Shown: positions 35,327 through 44,525, counted from the stretch's first letter. The stretch is DNA of 64,000 bases from VXMF01 sp965207255 (GCA_965207255.1 OZ242276.1:2356001-2420000); one strand, 5' to 3'. Notes: generated by a model from the letters alone, not told the origin. Program-made: numbers and translations.

Positions 35327-35850
35327 GGCCTGTCAGCTACCTTGGTCAGCATAGCGAAGACGGACAGTCCTAGGCCAGCGTGGACAGCCGCCAGAACGAG
35401 CCTGAGCGCTAGATCCGTCCCCTCGCCTGCTCCCAGCAGCAAATTGGAAATCACGCTGAACAGTGATTCGTACGCCAGATACGCCACAACAAAGAAGGAA
35501 CCGATCACGACGGCATGATCGCGCCGCAAGTGCGGCCCCACCTGCGCGACCAAGTAGCCGCAGATCGTGTAGACGATCCCGTGCAGTCCGACCGGCCCGT
35601 GGGTCAGGCCGTCATACGCGCAGCCGATCAATGTGCCCAACAGCATCGCCGACACTGCGGACCGACACCACAGCATCAGATTGACGGTTGTGACGAATGG
35701 CAGGTTGAGCAGGCCGAGTCCGGGGTGGAGAGTCGGCAGCAGGGTTTGCAGGCCCAATGTGACGATCGAGATGCCTGCAAGCCATTGCCAAGGGACACGC
35801 GCCCGGCGGCTGGATTCGAGTGTGGGGATCGGCCGAGACCAGCCGCTCAC
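35323..35850 (-). CDS. mreD: Rod shape-determining protein MreD
   Basis: 175 residues with about five membrane segments (WLAGISIVTLGLQTLLPTLH, AVSAMLLGTLIGCAYDGLT, VVIGSFFVVAYLAYESLF and others). The GLTHGPVGLHGI loop fits the MreD pattern of YDGLxxxxxGLxxL. MreD is poorly conserved, and the call rests on length, topology and position between mreC and mrdA. Starts and stops overlap neighbours by four bases (ATGA), indicating tight coupling. Confidence 0.85.
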   Translation of the reverse strand: MSGWSRPIPTLESSRRARVPWQWLAGISIVTLGLQTLLPTLHPGLGLLNLPFVTTVNLMLWCRSAVSAMLLGTLIGCAYDGLTHGPVGLHGIVYTICGYLVAQVGPHLRRDHAVVIGSFFVVAYLAYESLFSVISNLLLGAGEGTDLALRLVLAAVHAGLGLSVFAMLTKVADRP

Positions 35851-36917
35851 TCAGCCTCTCCCGAAGCACCCGAGATATCGATACGCGCGGCACGTAGCGA
35901 GTCGGTCGCAGTGCTGAAGTCAGGCGGACGCCCGCCGAGGAGGCCGATCTTCTTCTCCTGCGATTCGAGCGTTCTCCGATAGGTCAGCTTGACGCGATCC
36001 GCCGGGCCAGCGAGCAGTCCGGCGCGCTGCCCGCCTTCGGCACTTGGCTCGGGAGGCGCTGGTAGCCGAGCCACGACCCGCCGGACCGAATCTGGAAGCA
36101 ATTCGTGCTCGGCTCGCAACACGACGGCTACTTCCCGCAGGCGAGCCAAGTCTGCGTGCAAGCTGACTTCGATGGAATGCCGTTCGGCAGTGGTCTTAAC
36201 ACTGGCAACAGAGCCGACCGGCATGCCGGGCGGAAAGATGCCATCCAAGCCAGAGGTATAGACCTGTTCGCCTACCCTGACCGCCACATGGGGCGGCACG
36301 TAGTCGAGCCGGCACAGCAAACTGTTCGTCCCGCATAGGACGCCCGGCGCACCGCTTTGTCCAAGCACGACTCCGGCGCCAGACTCGGGGTCGTCGACCA
36401 AGACCACCATGCTGGACTCCCCGTAGGCCGCCACGACCTTGCCCACAATGCCGGTCGGCACGACCACGGCCATGCCTTGCCGGATGCCGTGATCCCGACC
36501 CCGGTCGAGAAAGACCTCCCGCGCGCTGCGACTAGGCCCGCGAGCGATCACCTGGGCAGCCAACGTGAGGGACGCAAGGCTCGCACGGTATTCATCCAAC
36601 TCGTCGCGGCCGCGCGCGCGGACCAACTGCTGCTGCAAGTAGTGGTTCTCGAGTCGCAAGCGGGAAGCTTCTGCGTCAAGCCGACGGTTCTCGGCGGCGG
36701 TGCCAACCAGCCCGACATAGCCTGACCACACCTCCGATACCCCCCGGAGCACCCACTGGCCTGTCAACTGGAACGGCCTGAACACGGTGCTGCTCCAATA
36801 GCTCAAGCGAGAATCTAGCGTACGATCCTGGATCTGCTGGCCCACCAGCAGCAGCTGCAGAAAGAGCAGCACCGCTAGCAGGATGCTATTCCTACGCCGG
36901 ACCAGCGATTCTTGCAT
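35847..36917 (-). CDS. mreC: Rod shape-determining protein MreC
   Basis: 356 residues. An N-terminal membrane anchor (SILLAVLLFLQLLLVGQQ) precedes a coiled-coil stretch (ENRRLDAEASRLRLENHYLQ) and then the double beta-barrel core (VIARGPSRSAREVFLDRGRDHGIRQGMAVV, GIVGKVVAAYGESSMVVLV, SGLDGIFPPGMPVGSVASV). These are hallmark MreC motifs. The C-terminal 80 residues are variable, as in other lineages. It links MreB to the wall synthases in the periplasm. It starts 32 bases after mreB. Confidence 0.93.
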   Translation of the reverse strand: MQESLVRRRNSILLAVLLFLQLLLVGQQIQDRTLDSRLSYWSSTVFRPFQLTGQWVLRGVSEVWSGYVGLVGTAAENRRLDAEASRLRLENHYLQQQLVRARGRDELDEYRASLASLTLAAQVIARGPSRSAREVFLDRGRDHGIRQGMAVVVPTGIVGKVVAAYGESSMVVLVDDPESGAGVVLGQSGAPGVLCGTNSLLCRLDYVPPHVAVRVGEQVYTSGLDGIFPPGMPVGSVASVKTTAERHSIEVSLHADLARLREVAVVLRAEHELLPDSVRRVVARLPAPPEPSAEGGQRAGLLAGPADRVKLTYRRTLESQEKKIGLLGGRPPDFSTATDSLRAARIDISGASGEAE

Positions 36918-36949
36918 GTCTGCCCTCCCCTCGTTCCGCTCCAGTTGCG

Positions 36950-37975
36950 CTAATGGATGGCGACCCTACCGAGCAGGTCAAAATCGTTCAGGACCCTCCC
37001 AGTCCCGTTGACCACGCAATGGAGGGGGTTCTCGGCCACCGAGACAGGCACCCCGACTTCGTCGCGGATGCGCTGGTCAAGATTCTTGAGATAGGCGCCG
37101 CCGCCGGTGAGGACGATGCCCCGGTCGCAGATGTCGCTGCTGATCTCGGGCGGCGCGTGTTCCAATGCCTCCCGGACCGCGAACATGATCTTGTCCACGC
37201 ACTCAGCGATAGCCTCGCGAATCTCGCTATCGCTCACTTGCCGAGCTTCCGGAACGCCCTTGACAAGATTCCGCCCCTTGATCTCCACCGTGGCGGGCGT
37301 TTCGAGCGGCTTGGCCGCGGCTAGCGCAACCTTCACTCTCTCGGCAGTGCGCTCGCCAATCAGGAAGTTGTGCTTGCGCTTGAGATATTGGATGATCGCG
37401 TCGTCGAACGCGTTGCCAGCCACGCTGACTGAGTTGGAGTACACGACGCCGGACATGGAGATCACAGCAACGTCCGTAGTGCCCCCGCCAACATCCACGA
37501 CCATGCTGCCGGCCGGCTCTGAGACGGGCAGGCCGGCACCGATGGCCGCCATCATCGACTGCTCGACCAAATGCACCTCGCTGGCACGGGCGCGCATGGC
37601 CGAGTCCACGACGGCGCGCCGCTCGACATGGGTAATGTTTCCGGGCACGCCGATTACGATCCGCGGATGGACGAAGATCTTGCGGTTGTGCGCCTTGCTG
37701 ATGAAGTAGGTGAGCATGCGCTCGGCAATCTTGAAGTCGGCAATCACGCCATCTCGCATTGGGAGGACGGCTGTGACCGTACCCGGCGTGCGGCCGAGCA
37801 TCCGCTTGGCCTCGACCCCGATCGCCTCGATTTCGCCGGTGGAGTTATTGACGCCAACGATCGAAGGTTCGTCAACCACGACGCCCGTGTCAGCGATGTA
37901 GACCAATGTGTTCGCGGTACCGAGGTCAATCGCTAGGTCGTGGGAGAAAAGCGATAGCAGAGAGCGCAGCTTCAT
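36950..37975 (-). CDS. mreB: Rod shape-determining actin homologue MreB
   Basis: 341 residues. Actin-fold ATPase motifs are complete: DLAIDLGTANTLVYI (phosphate 1), VVDVGGGTTDVAVIS (phosphate 2), GIVLTGGGAYLKNLD (adenosine) and RTPGTVTAVLPMRDGVIAD. GGAGG lies seven bases before the ATG. First gene of the operon mreB-mreC-mreD-mrdA-rodA, followed by rng. It forms membrane-associated filaments that guide lateral wall synthesis, so the organism is expected to be a rod. Confidence 0.97.
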   Translation of the reverse strand: MKLRSLLSLFSHDLAIDLGTANTLVYIADTGVVVDEPSIVGVNNSTGEIEAIGVEAKRMLGRTPGTVTAVLPMRDGVIADFKIAERMLTYFISKAHNRKIFVHPRIVIGVPGNITHVERRAVVDSAMRARASEVHLVEQSMMAAIGAGLPVSEPAGSMVVDVGGGTTDVAVISMSGVVYSNSVSVAGNAFDDAIIQYLKRKHNFLIGERTAERVKVALAAAKPLETPATVEIKGRNLVKGVPEARQVSDSEIREAIAECVDKIMFAVREALEHAPPEISSDICDRGIVLTGGGAYLKNLDQRIRDEVGVPVSVAENPLHCVVNGTGRVLNDFDLLGRVAIH

Positions 37976-38250
37976 GCAAGTTCCTCCGACGAATCCAACC
38001 CTTGCCGCCTAACCGGATAGCCTGAACGCAGACAGAGCACCGCGCTGCCCTTCCAGAACGGAATGCCGGGAGACGCCGAACCAGCCTCGCAGCAAACGTG
38101 AACCATCCCAACACCTCGGGCCACCGTCAGGGTATCACATTCCTGAGACTCGGGCAGAAAAAAAGGGCCGCTTGCAGATGTCGGATCCAGTGTGGGGGCA
38201 ATCACTGTACGCCTAGCCTAACGGACGCATGGGCAACGTGGCAACTACAG

Positions 38251-38278
38251 ATTGTATATTTTGGCACGAACGACACAA
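38251..38278 (-). promoter_or_regulatory. Possible mreB operon promoter
   Basis: On the minus strand TTGTGT (38278-38273) and TACAAT (38256-38251) are 16 bases apart in a local AT-rich patch about 280 bases before mreB. It is the best candidate in the upstream gap. The spacing is slightly short and the leader long, so this is tentative. Confidence 0.35.
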
Positions 38279-38539
38279 TTTATCTGGTCTCTGTTGGAAA
38301 ATGCTTGGACGGGCGGCCAGAATCGGCCGCTACCTTCTGCCGCCGCCAACTCCGAGACCCGGGGAACCATTCTAGGAGGCGCACCCGGCCAACGCAGCTG
38401 GCCCCAGTTACAAGCTGTCCAACTTCGCCAAGCACCGGGCCATAGACACGATCCGACCCGCCGCTGGGTGGGGAGATCCTCGCTCAGCGAGCCGCCGGCG
38501 AGGGCGACCAGTAGAAGCTTCCGTGTCGCGGGCGGCCTG

Positions 38540-39002
38540 CCAGCAGGGCCAGGCCAAGGCCTTTCAGCCCTGGGGCACCCGTCTCCGAGCACCGTACCGC
38601 TGCCCGGTCGCTCTCTGTCCAACACAAGAGGTGACGGACGGCCTGGCTCAGCCTACACAAGCTGCCGCTGGGCCATGGTGCCATCAGGCCGGGCGCGGCT
38701 GCAAGGTCACGCGGAGGTCGACGGGACCCACCCCGGGGGAGCGGTAGCAGCCGAGCGGCGGTGCCAAGCTTTGGCCAAGGCTCTGGTCGCCATCGCGGTC
38801 TAGGCGCCCGAGGGGGCGGGATTCGGCCGAGTCCGCATGCGAGTCGTGGCTGACGGGTCGGCGCAGAGCCTGCTGGGGTCCGTGCGCGAGGCGGTCGGGC
38901 CGGGCACTATGCTGCTTACGGACGCTTGGCCGGCTTGCTCCCAGGTGGGGCCTGGGGCATCCGCACGAAGTGGCGATCCTAGGGCATCCCAAGAACGGGC
39001 AC
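38540..39002 (+). pseudogene. Decayed IS1595-type (ISXO2-like) transposase
   Basis: Pieces of an ISXO2-like DDE transposase can be read across different frames. They are TAWLSLHKL at 38638-38664, then after a frameshift AMVPSGRARLQGHAEVDGT and ALAKALVAIAV. A TAG follows at 38801, then GFGRVRMRVVADGSAQSLL and VGPGTMLLTDAW, and after another frameshift GHPHEVAIL. These follow the order of the family (AMVRPGRDRLSG-VEVDE, KALVAIAVE, GxGRxRMRVVxDAS, GSxVxTDGW, HE). At least two frameshifts and one stop make it non-functional. The 5' third, upstream of about 38540, is not readable. No terminal repeats were found. Confidence 0.65.
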
Positions 39003-39012
39003 TGCGGGCAAC

Positions 39013-39042
39013 TTGAATTCGCTCGGGCCAGGTGCCTACACT
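39013..39042 (+). promoter_or_regulatory. Candidate promoter for the Gfo/Idh/MocA gene
   Basis: TTGAAT (39013-39018) and TACACT (39037-39042) with an 18-base spacer, 60 bases before the ATG at 39103. It directly follows the transposase remnant, so the gene may owe its current promoter to that insertion. Confidence 0.45.
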
Positions 39043-39102
39043 CGTTTACTGGCCGACAGCGGGCTGCACCGTGCCCGAAGCTCGGCGGAGGTCTTAACAG
39101 TC

Positions 39103-40251
39103 ATGAATAAATTGCGCGTGGCGGTTATCGGAACCGGATTCGTGGGCCGGGTTCACGTCGAAAACATCCGTCGGCAGGCCGACGCCGAGATTGTTGCGAT
39201 CGCCGACCAGACCGAGGAGCTCGCGGCCCAGTTTGGCAGAGCGCTGGGAATCTCCCGCACCTCCGGGGATTATCGCGAGCTGCTGGCCGATCCCTCGATC
39301 GACGCGGTCCACATCTGCACGCCAAATCACACCCACTTCGCGATCGCCCATGACGCCATCACCGCCGGCAAGCACGTGATCTGCGAGAAACCCTTGGCGA
39401 TGACGGCCGCGGAAGCACAAGGCCTGGTCGAGCTGGCCCGCTCGAAAGGCATCGTGCATGCCACCAGCTACAACTTGCGCTTCTACCCGAACGTGGCGCA
39501 AATGCGCCGCATGGTGGCTACCGGGCAGGTGGGCGACGTGCTAGCAGTGCAAGGCACCTACTCGCAGGACTGGTTGTTCTTCGACACCGACTACAACTGG
39601 CGGCTCGAGCCGGAAGTGGGCGGCAACTCGCGCGCCATGGCCGACATCGGATCGCACTGGTGCGATCTGCTGGAGCACGTCACCGACAAGCGCATCCGAG
39701 CGGTGTGCGCGGAACTGGCTACGTTTCACCCGGTGCGCAAGAAACCCAAGAAGCCGATCGAAACCTACGCAGGCAAGATGCTGGAGCCGGAAGACTACGA
39801 AGACCGCCCGATCACGACCGAAGACTTCGGCGCGATCCTGCTGCGCTTCGACGACCGGGCGCGTGGGGCGCTGACGATCAACCAAGTGGCCGCGGGGCGC
39901 AAGAACCGGCTGCTGGTCGAGATCTACGGCACCAAGTGCGGCCTGGCGTGGGACGGGGAACGGCCGAACGAGCTGTGGATCGGCCGGCGCGATGGAAACA
40001 ACGAGCTGCTAGTCAAGGACCCGTCCCTGCTGGAAGAGCAGGCGCGCCCGTTCGCCGACCTGCCGGGCGGCCATGCCGAAGGCTACGCGGATACGTTCAA
40101 GCAATTCTTCCGACGCTTCTACGCGGCCTGTCGGGACAGGTCGAAGGCCGGGGACGTGCCGGGATTCGATGCCGGCCTGCGGCAGTTGCGACTGGTCGAA
40201 GCGGTCTTGCGCAGCCACCGCGAAGGCGGCTGGGCGGATGTCGAAGAGTAG
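39103..40251 (+). CDS. Gfo/Idh/MocA family oxidoreductase
   Basis: 382 residues starting at ATG 39103 with LRVAVIGTGFVGRVHVENI, a Rossmann nucleotide-binding motif. VHICTPNHTHFAIAHDAI and GKHVICEKPLAMTAAEAQGL carry the family EKP motif with the catalytic lysine; WRLEPEVGGNSRAMADIGSHWCDL holds the conserved GGGxxxDxGxH variant. It oxidises or epimerises a sugar or inositol using NAD(P). It is followed after 56 bases by a sugar isomerase, a pairing typical of polyol or rare-sugar catabolism. Confidence 0.88.
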   Translation: MNKLRVAVIGTGFVGRVHVENIRRQADAEIVAIADQTEELAAQFGRALGISRTSGDYRELLADPSIDAVHICTPNHTHFAIAHDAITAGKHVICEKPLAMTAAEAQGLVELARSKGIVHATSYNLRFYPNVAQMRRMVATGQVGDVLAVQGTYSQDWLFFDTDYNWRLEPEVGGNSRAMADIGSHWCDLLEHVTDKRIRAVCAELATFHPVRKKPKKPIETYAGKMLEPEDYEDRPITTEDFGAILLRFDDRARGALTINQVAAGRKNRLLVEIYGTKCGLAWDGERPNELWIGRRDGNNELLVKDPSLLEEQARPFADLPGGHAEGYADTFKQFFRRFYAACRDRSKAGDVPGFDAGLRQLRLVEAVLRSHREGGWADVEE

Positions 40252-40307
40252 CCGCTCTGCGAGGCGAGTCGAAGGCATGCTGCTGTAGACTACCGGAGGT
40301 GGCAGCT

Positions 40308-41150
40308 ATGGAACCATTGCAAGTCGGGCTGATGTTCTGGACCGGCGGAGTGCTCGGAAGCGACGCTACGCCCGGCGAGATCGCGGAATCGGTCGCCTCG
40401 CTGGGAGCGACATGCGGCCAGCTGGGCGTGCACGGCGCGGCGGAACTGACCCCTGCTGCAGCCGAGCGGTGGCGAACCGCCCTGGATCATCGTGGACTTG
40501 AGGTGGTGACGGCCTTCCTCAGCTTCGAGGGGGAGAGCTACGCTAGCATCCCAATCTGCGCGCAAACCGTGGGCTACGTGCCGCCCGGCACGCGCCGGGA
40601 ACGGGAGTTGCGGACCTACGCGGTCTCGGATTTCGCGCGTTCGCTCGGCATTCCCGGCGTCGCGGCACACATCGGCTGCCTGCCGGAAGATCCGAGCGAT
40701 CCCGAGCACAAGGCTGTCCTTGAACTAGTGCGGCGCGTGTGCGACCACTGTGCCCACAACGGCCAAACCTTCGCGCTCGAGACCGGACAGGAGCCGGCAG
40801 CGGCACTGCTGGAATTCCTGCGGGCAGTCGACCGGCCGAATCTGGGGGTCAACTTCGATCCCGCAAATATGATCCTGTACGGATCCGGCGACCCGATGGA
40901 GGCCCTGAGGACACTCGGGGAGCACGTTCTGACGGTACATTGCAAGGACGGCACGTGGCCGGAGGCAGCAGGTGCGTGGGGGCGGGAGACGCCGCTTGGC
41001 GACGGAGACGTGGGCATGCGGCGGTATGTCCGCACGCTGCGCGAGATCGGCTACACCGGCCCGCTGGTGATCGAGCGCGAGATTGTCGGCGAGCAGCAGC
41101 GCGCCGACATTCGGCGGGCTATCGACCTGCTCAATAGCATCCGGGCCTGA
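40308..41150 (+). CDS. Sugar phosphate isomerase/epimerase (AP endonuclease 2 family)
   Basis: 280 residues; GGAGGT lies seven bases before the ATG. PF01261-type TIM barrel: VASLGATCGQLGVHG at the start, FALETGQEPAAALLEFL with a metal-binding Glu, NLGVNFDPANMILYGSGDP with Asp, VLTVHCKDGTWPE with His, and GPLVIEREI with the last Glu. No signal peptide, so it acts in the cytoplasm, unlike the Tat-led isomerase at 20788. Probably forms a two-step pathway with the dehydrogenase upstream, for example for an inositol or uronate; the substrate is unproven. Confidence 0.86.
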   Translation: MEPLQVGLMFWTGGVLGSDATPGEIAESVASLGATCGQLGVHGAAELTPAAAERWRTALDHRGLEVVTAFLSFEGESYASIPICAQTVGYVPPGTRRERELRTYAVSDFARSLGIPGVAAHIGCLPEDPSDPEHKAVLELVRRVCDHCAHNGQTFALETGQEPAAALLEFLRAVDRPNLGVNFDPANMILYGSGDPMEALRTLGEHVLTVHCKDGTWPEAAGAWGRETPLGDGDVGMRRYVRTLREIGYTGPLVIEREIVGEQQRADIRRAIDLLNSIRA

Positions 41151-41172
41151 ATTCCGCTCCCCGCACTGACCC

Positions 41173-41195
41173 CGGGCCGCCTAAACGGCGGCCCG
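41173..41195 (+). terminator. GC-rich hairpin after the isomerase gene
   Basis: Nine-base-pair stem CGGGCCGCC (41173-41181) with GGCGGCCCG (41187-41195) around loop TAAAC, 22 bases after the isomerase stop. No T-run follows, so it may be a rho-assisted or partial terminator before the TPR gene. Confidence 0.5.
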
Positions 41196-41218
41196 CGCTG
41201 GTAAACTTCGATTCAGGC

Positions 41219-42454
41219 GTGGCCAGAGGATTCGGATTCGGCTTGGCCCTGTGCGTTACGGCCCTGTTATGGGCCGATGCCCTGCGCGAGGCGGCACAGG
41301 CGCTGGAAAGCAACGATTTCGCCGGCGCCATACCCCACCTAGAAGCGGCGCTGGAGGACGACCCCGCCAACGTCAACGCCCGCTTCAACCTAGCCTATGC
41401 CCGCCAAGCGACGGGCGAGAGCGCTGCTGCGATCCACCACTACCAAGTGATCGCCGAGCGACAGCCGGACCTGATTCCGGCCCGCCAGAATCTGGCCACG
41501 CTGCTGATGCAAGCCGCCAGATTCGCCGAGGCAGCACAGCACTACGAAGCCATTTCAGCGGCACAGCCGGAGAACCTGCAGGCCTTGCAGCTGGCCGCCT
41601 CGGCCCATAGCCAAGCCGGTGACGCAGAGGCCGCGGCAGCCGCCTTCCGGCGCGTGCTGGAGCTTGACGGCTCGTCTCTGGAAGCAATCCTGGGGCTGGC
41701 GAAGTCGCTCGAAGAACTTGGCAAGCTCCACGAAGCCGTGCCGCACTACTTGCGTGCGATGCAATTGGATCCAAGCGTCGAAGACGTCCTGCTGGGGGTC
41801 GCAAAACGGCTCGAGGAATCCGGCTCCGAGCAAGACGCGCTCGAACTCTACCGGCGGTACGCGCGAAATCGGCCCGACAACGCCGCCATGCAAGAGGAGA
41901 TCGGGATCTTGCTGCTGGACAGCGGCAACCTGCGAGCCGCCATCGAGGCGCTCGAGCGAGCCGTGGAACTGGAGCCCCAGGCCCAAAGGCACGGGGTTCT
42001 GGCGGAAGCCTATCGCCGCGCGGGTGAGGTAGAGGCTGCTCGGGAACAGCTCAGCCTGGCGGCGAAAGCCGCACCGGGCGATGCACAGGCCCGCTTGCGC
42101 TACGCGAATTCGCTGCTGCAACAGCAAGAATTCCAGCTCGCCGCGCAGGAATACCTACAGTCTCTTGAATCCGACCCGGGCACGGCGGACGCTTGGAACG
42201 GACTGGCCTTCGCCATGTACCAGCTCGGTAACTTCCCGGCGGCACTCCGCGCCCTAACGGAGTCGGGGAAGCTCGGTCCGCCGCCAGCCGCAAGCGTGTA
42301 CTTGAGAGCACTCTGCCAGGACAACTTGCAGCTCTACGAGGAAGCGCAGGGCTCGTATCGCGCCTTTCTGGCATTGAATCCGGACATGCAAGACGAGACT
42401 TGGAAGGCGACGCAGCGCCTTAAGACGATCGCCAAGGTCTTGGAGAAGCGGTGA
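41219..42454 (+). CDS. TPR protein, 411 residues
   Basis: GTG start; short hydrophobic leader (FGFGLALCVTALLWADA). The rest is a solenoid of about eleven TPR units, including NDFAGAIPHLEAALEDDPAN, GDAEAAAAAFRRVLELDGSS and GNLRAAIEALERAVELEPQA. Probably exported, acting as a protein-binding scaffold. The stop overlaps the start of the next small secreted gene (GTGA, 42451-42454), so both are coupled. No enzymatic domain is seen. Confidence 0.8.
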   Translation: MARGFGFGLALCVTALLWADALREAAQALESNDFAGAIPHLEAALEDDPANVNARFNLAYARQATGESAAAIHHYQVIAERQPDLIPARQNLATLLMQAARFAEAAQHYEAISAAQPENLQALQLAASAHSQAGDAEAAAAAFRRVLELDGSSLEAILGLAKSLEELGKLHEAVPHYLRAMQLDPSVEDVLLGVAKRLEESGSEQDALELYRRYARNRPDNAAMQEEIGILLLDSGNLRAAIEALERAVELEPQAQRHGVLAEAYRRAGEVEAAREQLSLAAKAAPGDAQARLRYANSLLQQQEFQLAAQEYLQSLESDPGTADAWNGLAFAMYQLGNFPAALRALTESGKLGPPPAASVYLRALCQDNLQLYEEAQGSYRAFLALNPDMQDETWKATQRLKTIAKVLEKR

Positions 42455-42900
42455 GGTTCGGCATCCGCCGCGCGCTGCTCTTCGGGGCCGCAGCGCTGTG
42501 CTGCCTCGGGGCGCAGCGCGGCAGCTTGGAGGAAATCGAGGCTATCGCGGATCGAGAGACTCGCTCGCGCCGGGCACTCGCTTTCGCATGGGATCAGCTG
42601 GACATCGCCGGCAAGGCATACCAGAACGACGATCCGACCGCCGGGCGCCAAGCTCTTGAGAGCATCGGAGAAGCGGCGGCCTTGGCGGTGACGTCACTGG
42701 AAGCCACCGGAAAGTACGCCCGGCGGCACCCACGGCACTTCAAACATGCCGAAATCCGGACACGCAAGCTGCTTCTGCAACTGAGGCAGCTACGCAGGAA
42801 GCTGTACTTGGGCGACCAGGGCGACTTCGACGGGCTTATCGAACAGATCGAGGCGGCGAATGCCAGATTGCTGCGCGGTCTGATGGGACCGAGGGAATAG
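42451..42900 (+). CDS. Small secreted helical protein, 149 residues
   Basis: Unrecognised. GTG start overlaps the previous stop by four bases. Signal peptide ALLFGAAALCCLGAQ, then a mostly helical basic protein (RRALAFAWDQLDIAGKAY, LESIGEAAALAVTSLEATGK, TRKLLLQLRQLRRKLYLG). Its size, leader and helical style resemble the secreted gene at 49721, which is now 6.8 kb away on the other side of an accessory island. In related genomes such pairs might be neighbours. It possibly works with the upstream TPR protein. Confidence 0.7.
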   Translation: MRFGIRRALLFGAAALCCLGAQRGSLEEIEAIADRETRSRRALAFAWDQLDIAGKAYQNDDPTAGRQALESIGEAAALAVTSLEATGKYARRHPRHFKHAEIRTRKLLLQLRQLRRKLYLGDQGDFDGLIEQIEAANARLLRGLMGPRE

Positions 42901-43128
42901 AGACGCTTGAGCCCGGCCCACGACCGGCGATCGCCTGAACAGCCAGCTCGGCTCTCTGGCTCGCTACGGATGGCAAGAGAGCTGCAATTGAGGACATCGA
43001 ACAGATAAGAGGGGTGGGCCAAGCCGTCGGTGCCGAACATTGAAACGTCCTGCGGTCAAGGCTCCTGTTTCACGCCCTCGCCTTCGATGTCCGATAATCG
43101 CAGCTGTCCGCTCTTGCGCTCTGTAAGT

Positions 43129-43647
43129 TCAGCGAGCCGAACTGTCTGTGCGTGGGGAGATAGTCTGTGCCCGGTAGATGTCGCGCCACCTTTGTCGCCA
43201 GAATCCAAGGGCGGCAAGGCCCGCCCCGGGGCCATAAAATCCGGGGTAGGGGGGATCACTGTTCCCCGCCGAGAACATCCAGGTCACGGCGATGGTCACG
43301 CTTATGGTGATCCAGCCGATATAGCGCCTCGCGAGGGGCCTCCGGATCCCCACTTTACGGATCAGGCTTCGCCCGAATGTCCGGGCGTGCCGGTCCCGCA
43401 GCCTCAAGGTGATCGAACCGCTATCGCTTGACTCAAACTGACCCCTGAAGCACTTTCGTCCAGAGGCCAGCTCTGCGGTGGACAGGCAGACTCTAGTCGG
43501 AACACCGAGCGTAAGCCGCTCGACTTGTGTCCAGTCGTCTCCTCGAGCCACGGCGGGACCGGACAGGCCAGATAGCGCCAGAAGCCCTGTGGCGAAGGCT
43601 CCCCGCACCAGCAAAGAGATTTTCGGTGCAGCCGGCTGAACAGTCAT
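43129..43647 (-). CDS. Hypothetical exported membrane protein, 172 residues
   Basis: Starts at ATG 43647, overlapping the stop of the preceding gene (ATGA). A signal-like segment (SLLVRGAFATGLLALSGLSG) is followed by VERLTLGVPTRVCLSTAELA, GQFESSDSGSITLRLRDRHARTFGR and a single membrane helix (YIGWITISVTIAVTWMFSAG). The middle recalls small beta-barrel proteins in which GxxVRxxx-like segments control surface charge. Not assigned to a family. It belongs to the minus-strand group 43.1-45.5 kb at the left side of the island. Confidence 0.6.
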   Translation of the reverse strand: MTVQPAAPKISLLVRGAFATGLLALSGLSGPAVARGDDWTQVERLTLGVPTRVCLSTAELASGRKCFRGQFESSDSGSITLRLRDRHARTFGRSLIRKVGIRRPLARRYIGWITISVTIAVTWMFSAGNSDPPYPGFYGPGAGLAALGFWRQRWRDIYRAQTISPRTDSSAR

Positions 43648-44525
43648 TGTGGATCGACCAGTGTTAGGGACACTTCTTGATTCGCAACCGCAACCACGGT
43701 TCCTTCCAAGCTGGCGTTGCTGGTCTTCGCTCGGACCGTGACCACTCCTGGCGGGACGCCAGTGAATCGAGCACTCCCGAATCGAGAAGCTTCCAGACTC
43801 TTCTTGATTCCCATCGGGAACAGCCACGAACCGCGAGCCGACGGGATGAAGTGCGAGGTGTCGGCGAATAGGAAGATGGGGACGCCTGCCACTGGATGGC
43901 CAGACTTGTCAAGAACCCTCACAACGACAGTGGCACCAAGTTCTTGCAGGACGATGCTATCGACCTCCGTCTCGCCCGCTCCTAGCTCAAGCAGCTTGGA
44001 GTGCGAAGGGGGATAGCCCGGAGCAAGAACATCTATGTAAAAGGGGACGTCCACTCCCACATTGCCAAGCACGAACTCACCCGATTCGTCGGTTACCGAA
44101 CCTTCGTCAAGCAACACGCGCCGGATTGGCTTATCGGGCTCGTGATACCGAGCCATAACAGTTGCCCCGGGGAATTCGTTGCCAAACGAGTCGACGATCT
44201 GTCCCCGAACTGTCTGACCGACCGGCAGTGCAATGGCTACAAGGACTACTCCCTCGGAGCTTTCTGAAACCAGAACCTCCCTCGGCGAATGGTTGGGGGT
44301 CTGGGCGTGAATGATTAGGTTCCTGGACGAATCGGCGTCGATTCTGAATCCGCCCATTTCGTCAGTAATGTGATGGCTAGAAGAAAGTCCTCCAACTGTT
44401 TCATAGACCGAGATTGTGCCCCGGATCGTGTTTCCATGAACGTCCCCGAGTGTTCCCACAATCACGATCGGTGCTGCGCTCACTGTCGACGCAATTCCGA
44501 GAAACGATAGGAGCCACTTTGTCAT
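43644..44525 (-). CDS. Secreted carboxypeptidase regulatory-like (Ig-fold) protein
   Basis: 293 residues from ATG 44525, which has AGGAAG four bases before it and gives a good signal peptide (KWLLSFLGIASTVSA). A start 36 bases upstream at 44561 is possible. Three repeated Ig-like beta-sandwich modules follow the CarboxypepD_reg pattern: VGTLGDVHGNTIRGTISVYE, VRGQIVDSFGNEFPGATVMA and VVVRVLDKSGHPVAGVPIFL, each ending in a GxFRxD or GxxRFTGVPPG turn. Likely a surface or extracellular binding protein. Base composition is lower in G+C than the core genes, consistent with transfer. Confidence 0.72.
   Translation of the reverse strand: MTKWLLSFLGIASTVSAAPIVIVGTLGDVHGNTIRGTISVYETVGGLSSSHHITDEMGGFRIDADSSRNLIIHAQTPNHSPREVLVSESSEGVVLVAIALPVGQTVRGQIVDSFGNEFPGATVMARYHEPDKPIRRVLLDEGSVTDESGEFVLGNVGVDVPFYIDVLAPGYPPSHSKLLELGAGETEVDSIVLQELGATVVVRVLDKSGHPVAGVPIFLFADTSHFIPSARGSWLFPMGIKKSLEASRFGSARFTGVPPGVVTVRAKTSNASLEGTVVAVANQEVSLTLVDPQ

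Noticed and set aside
38240..39010. Structured RNA (RNase P, tmRNA or SRP RNA) in the mreB upstream gap
   Set aside because: None of the conserved core sequences of these RNAs could be found, while translated pieces match an ISXO2 transposase.
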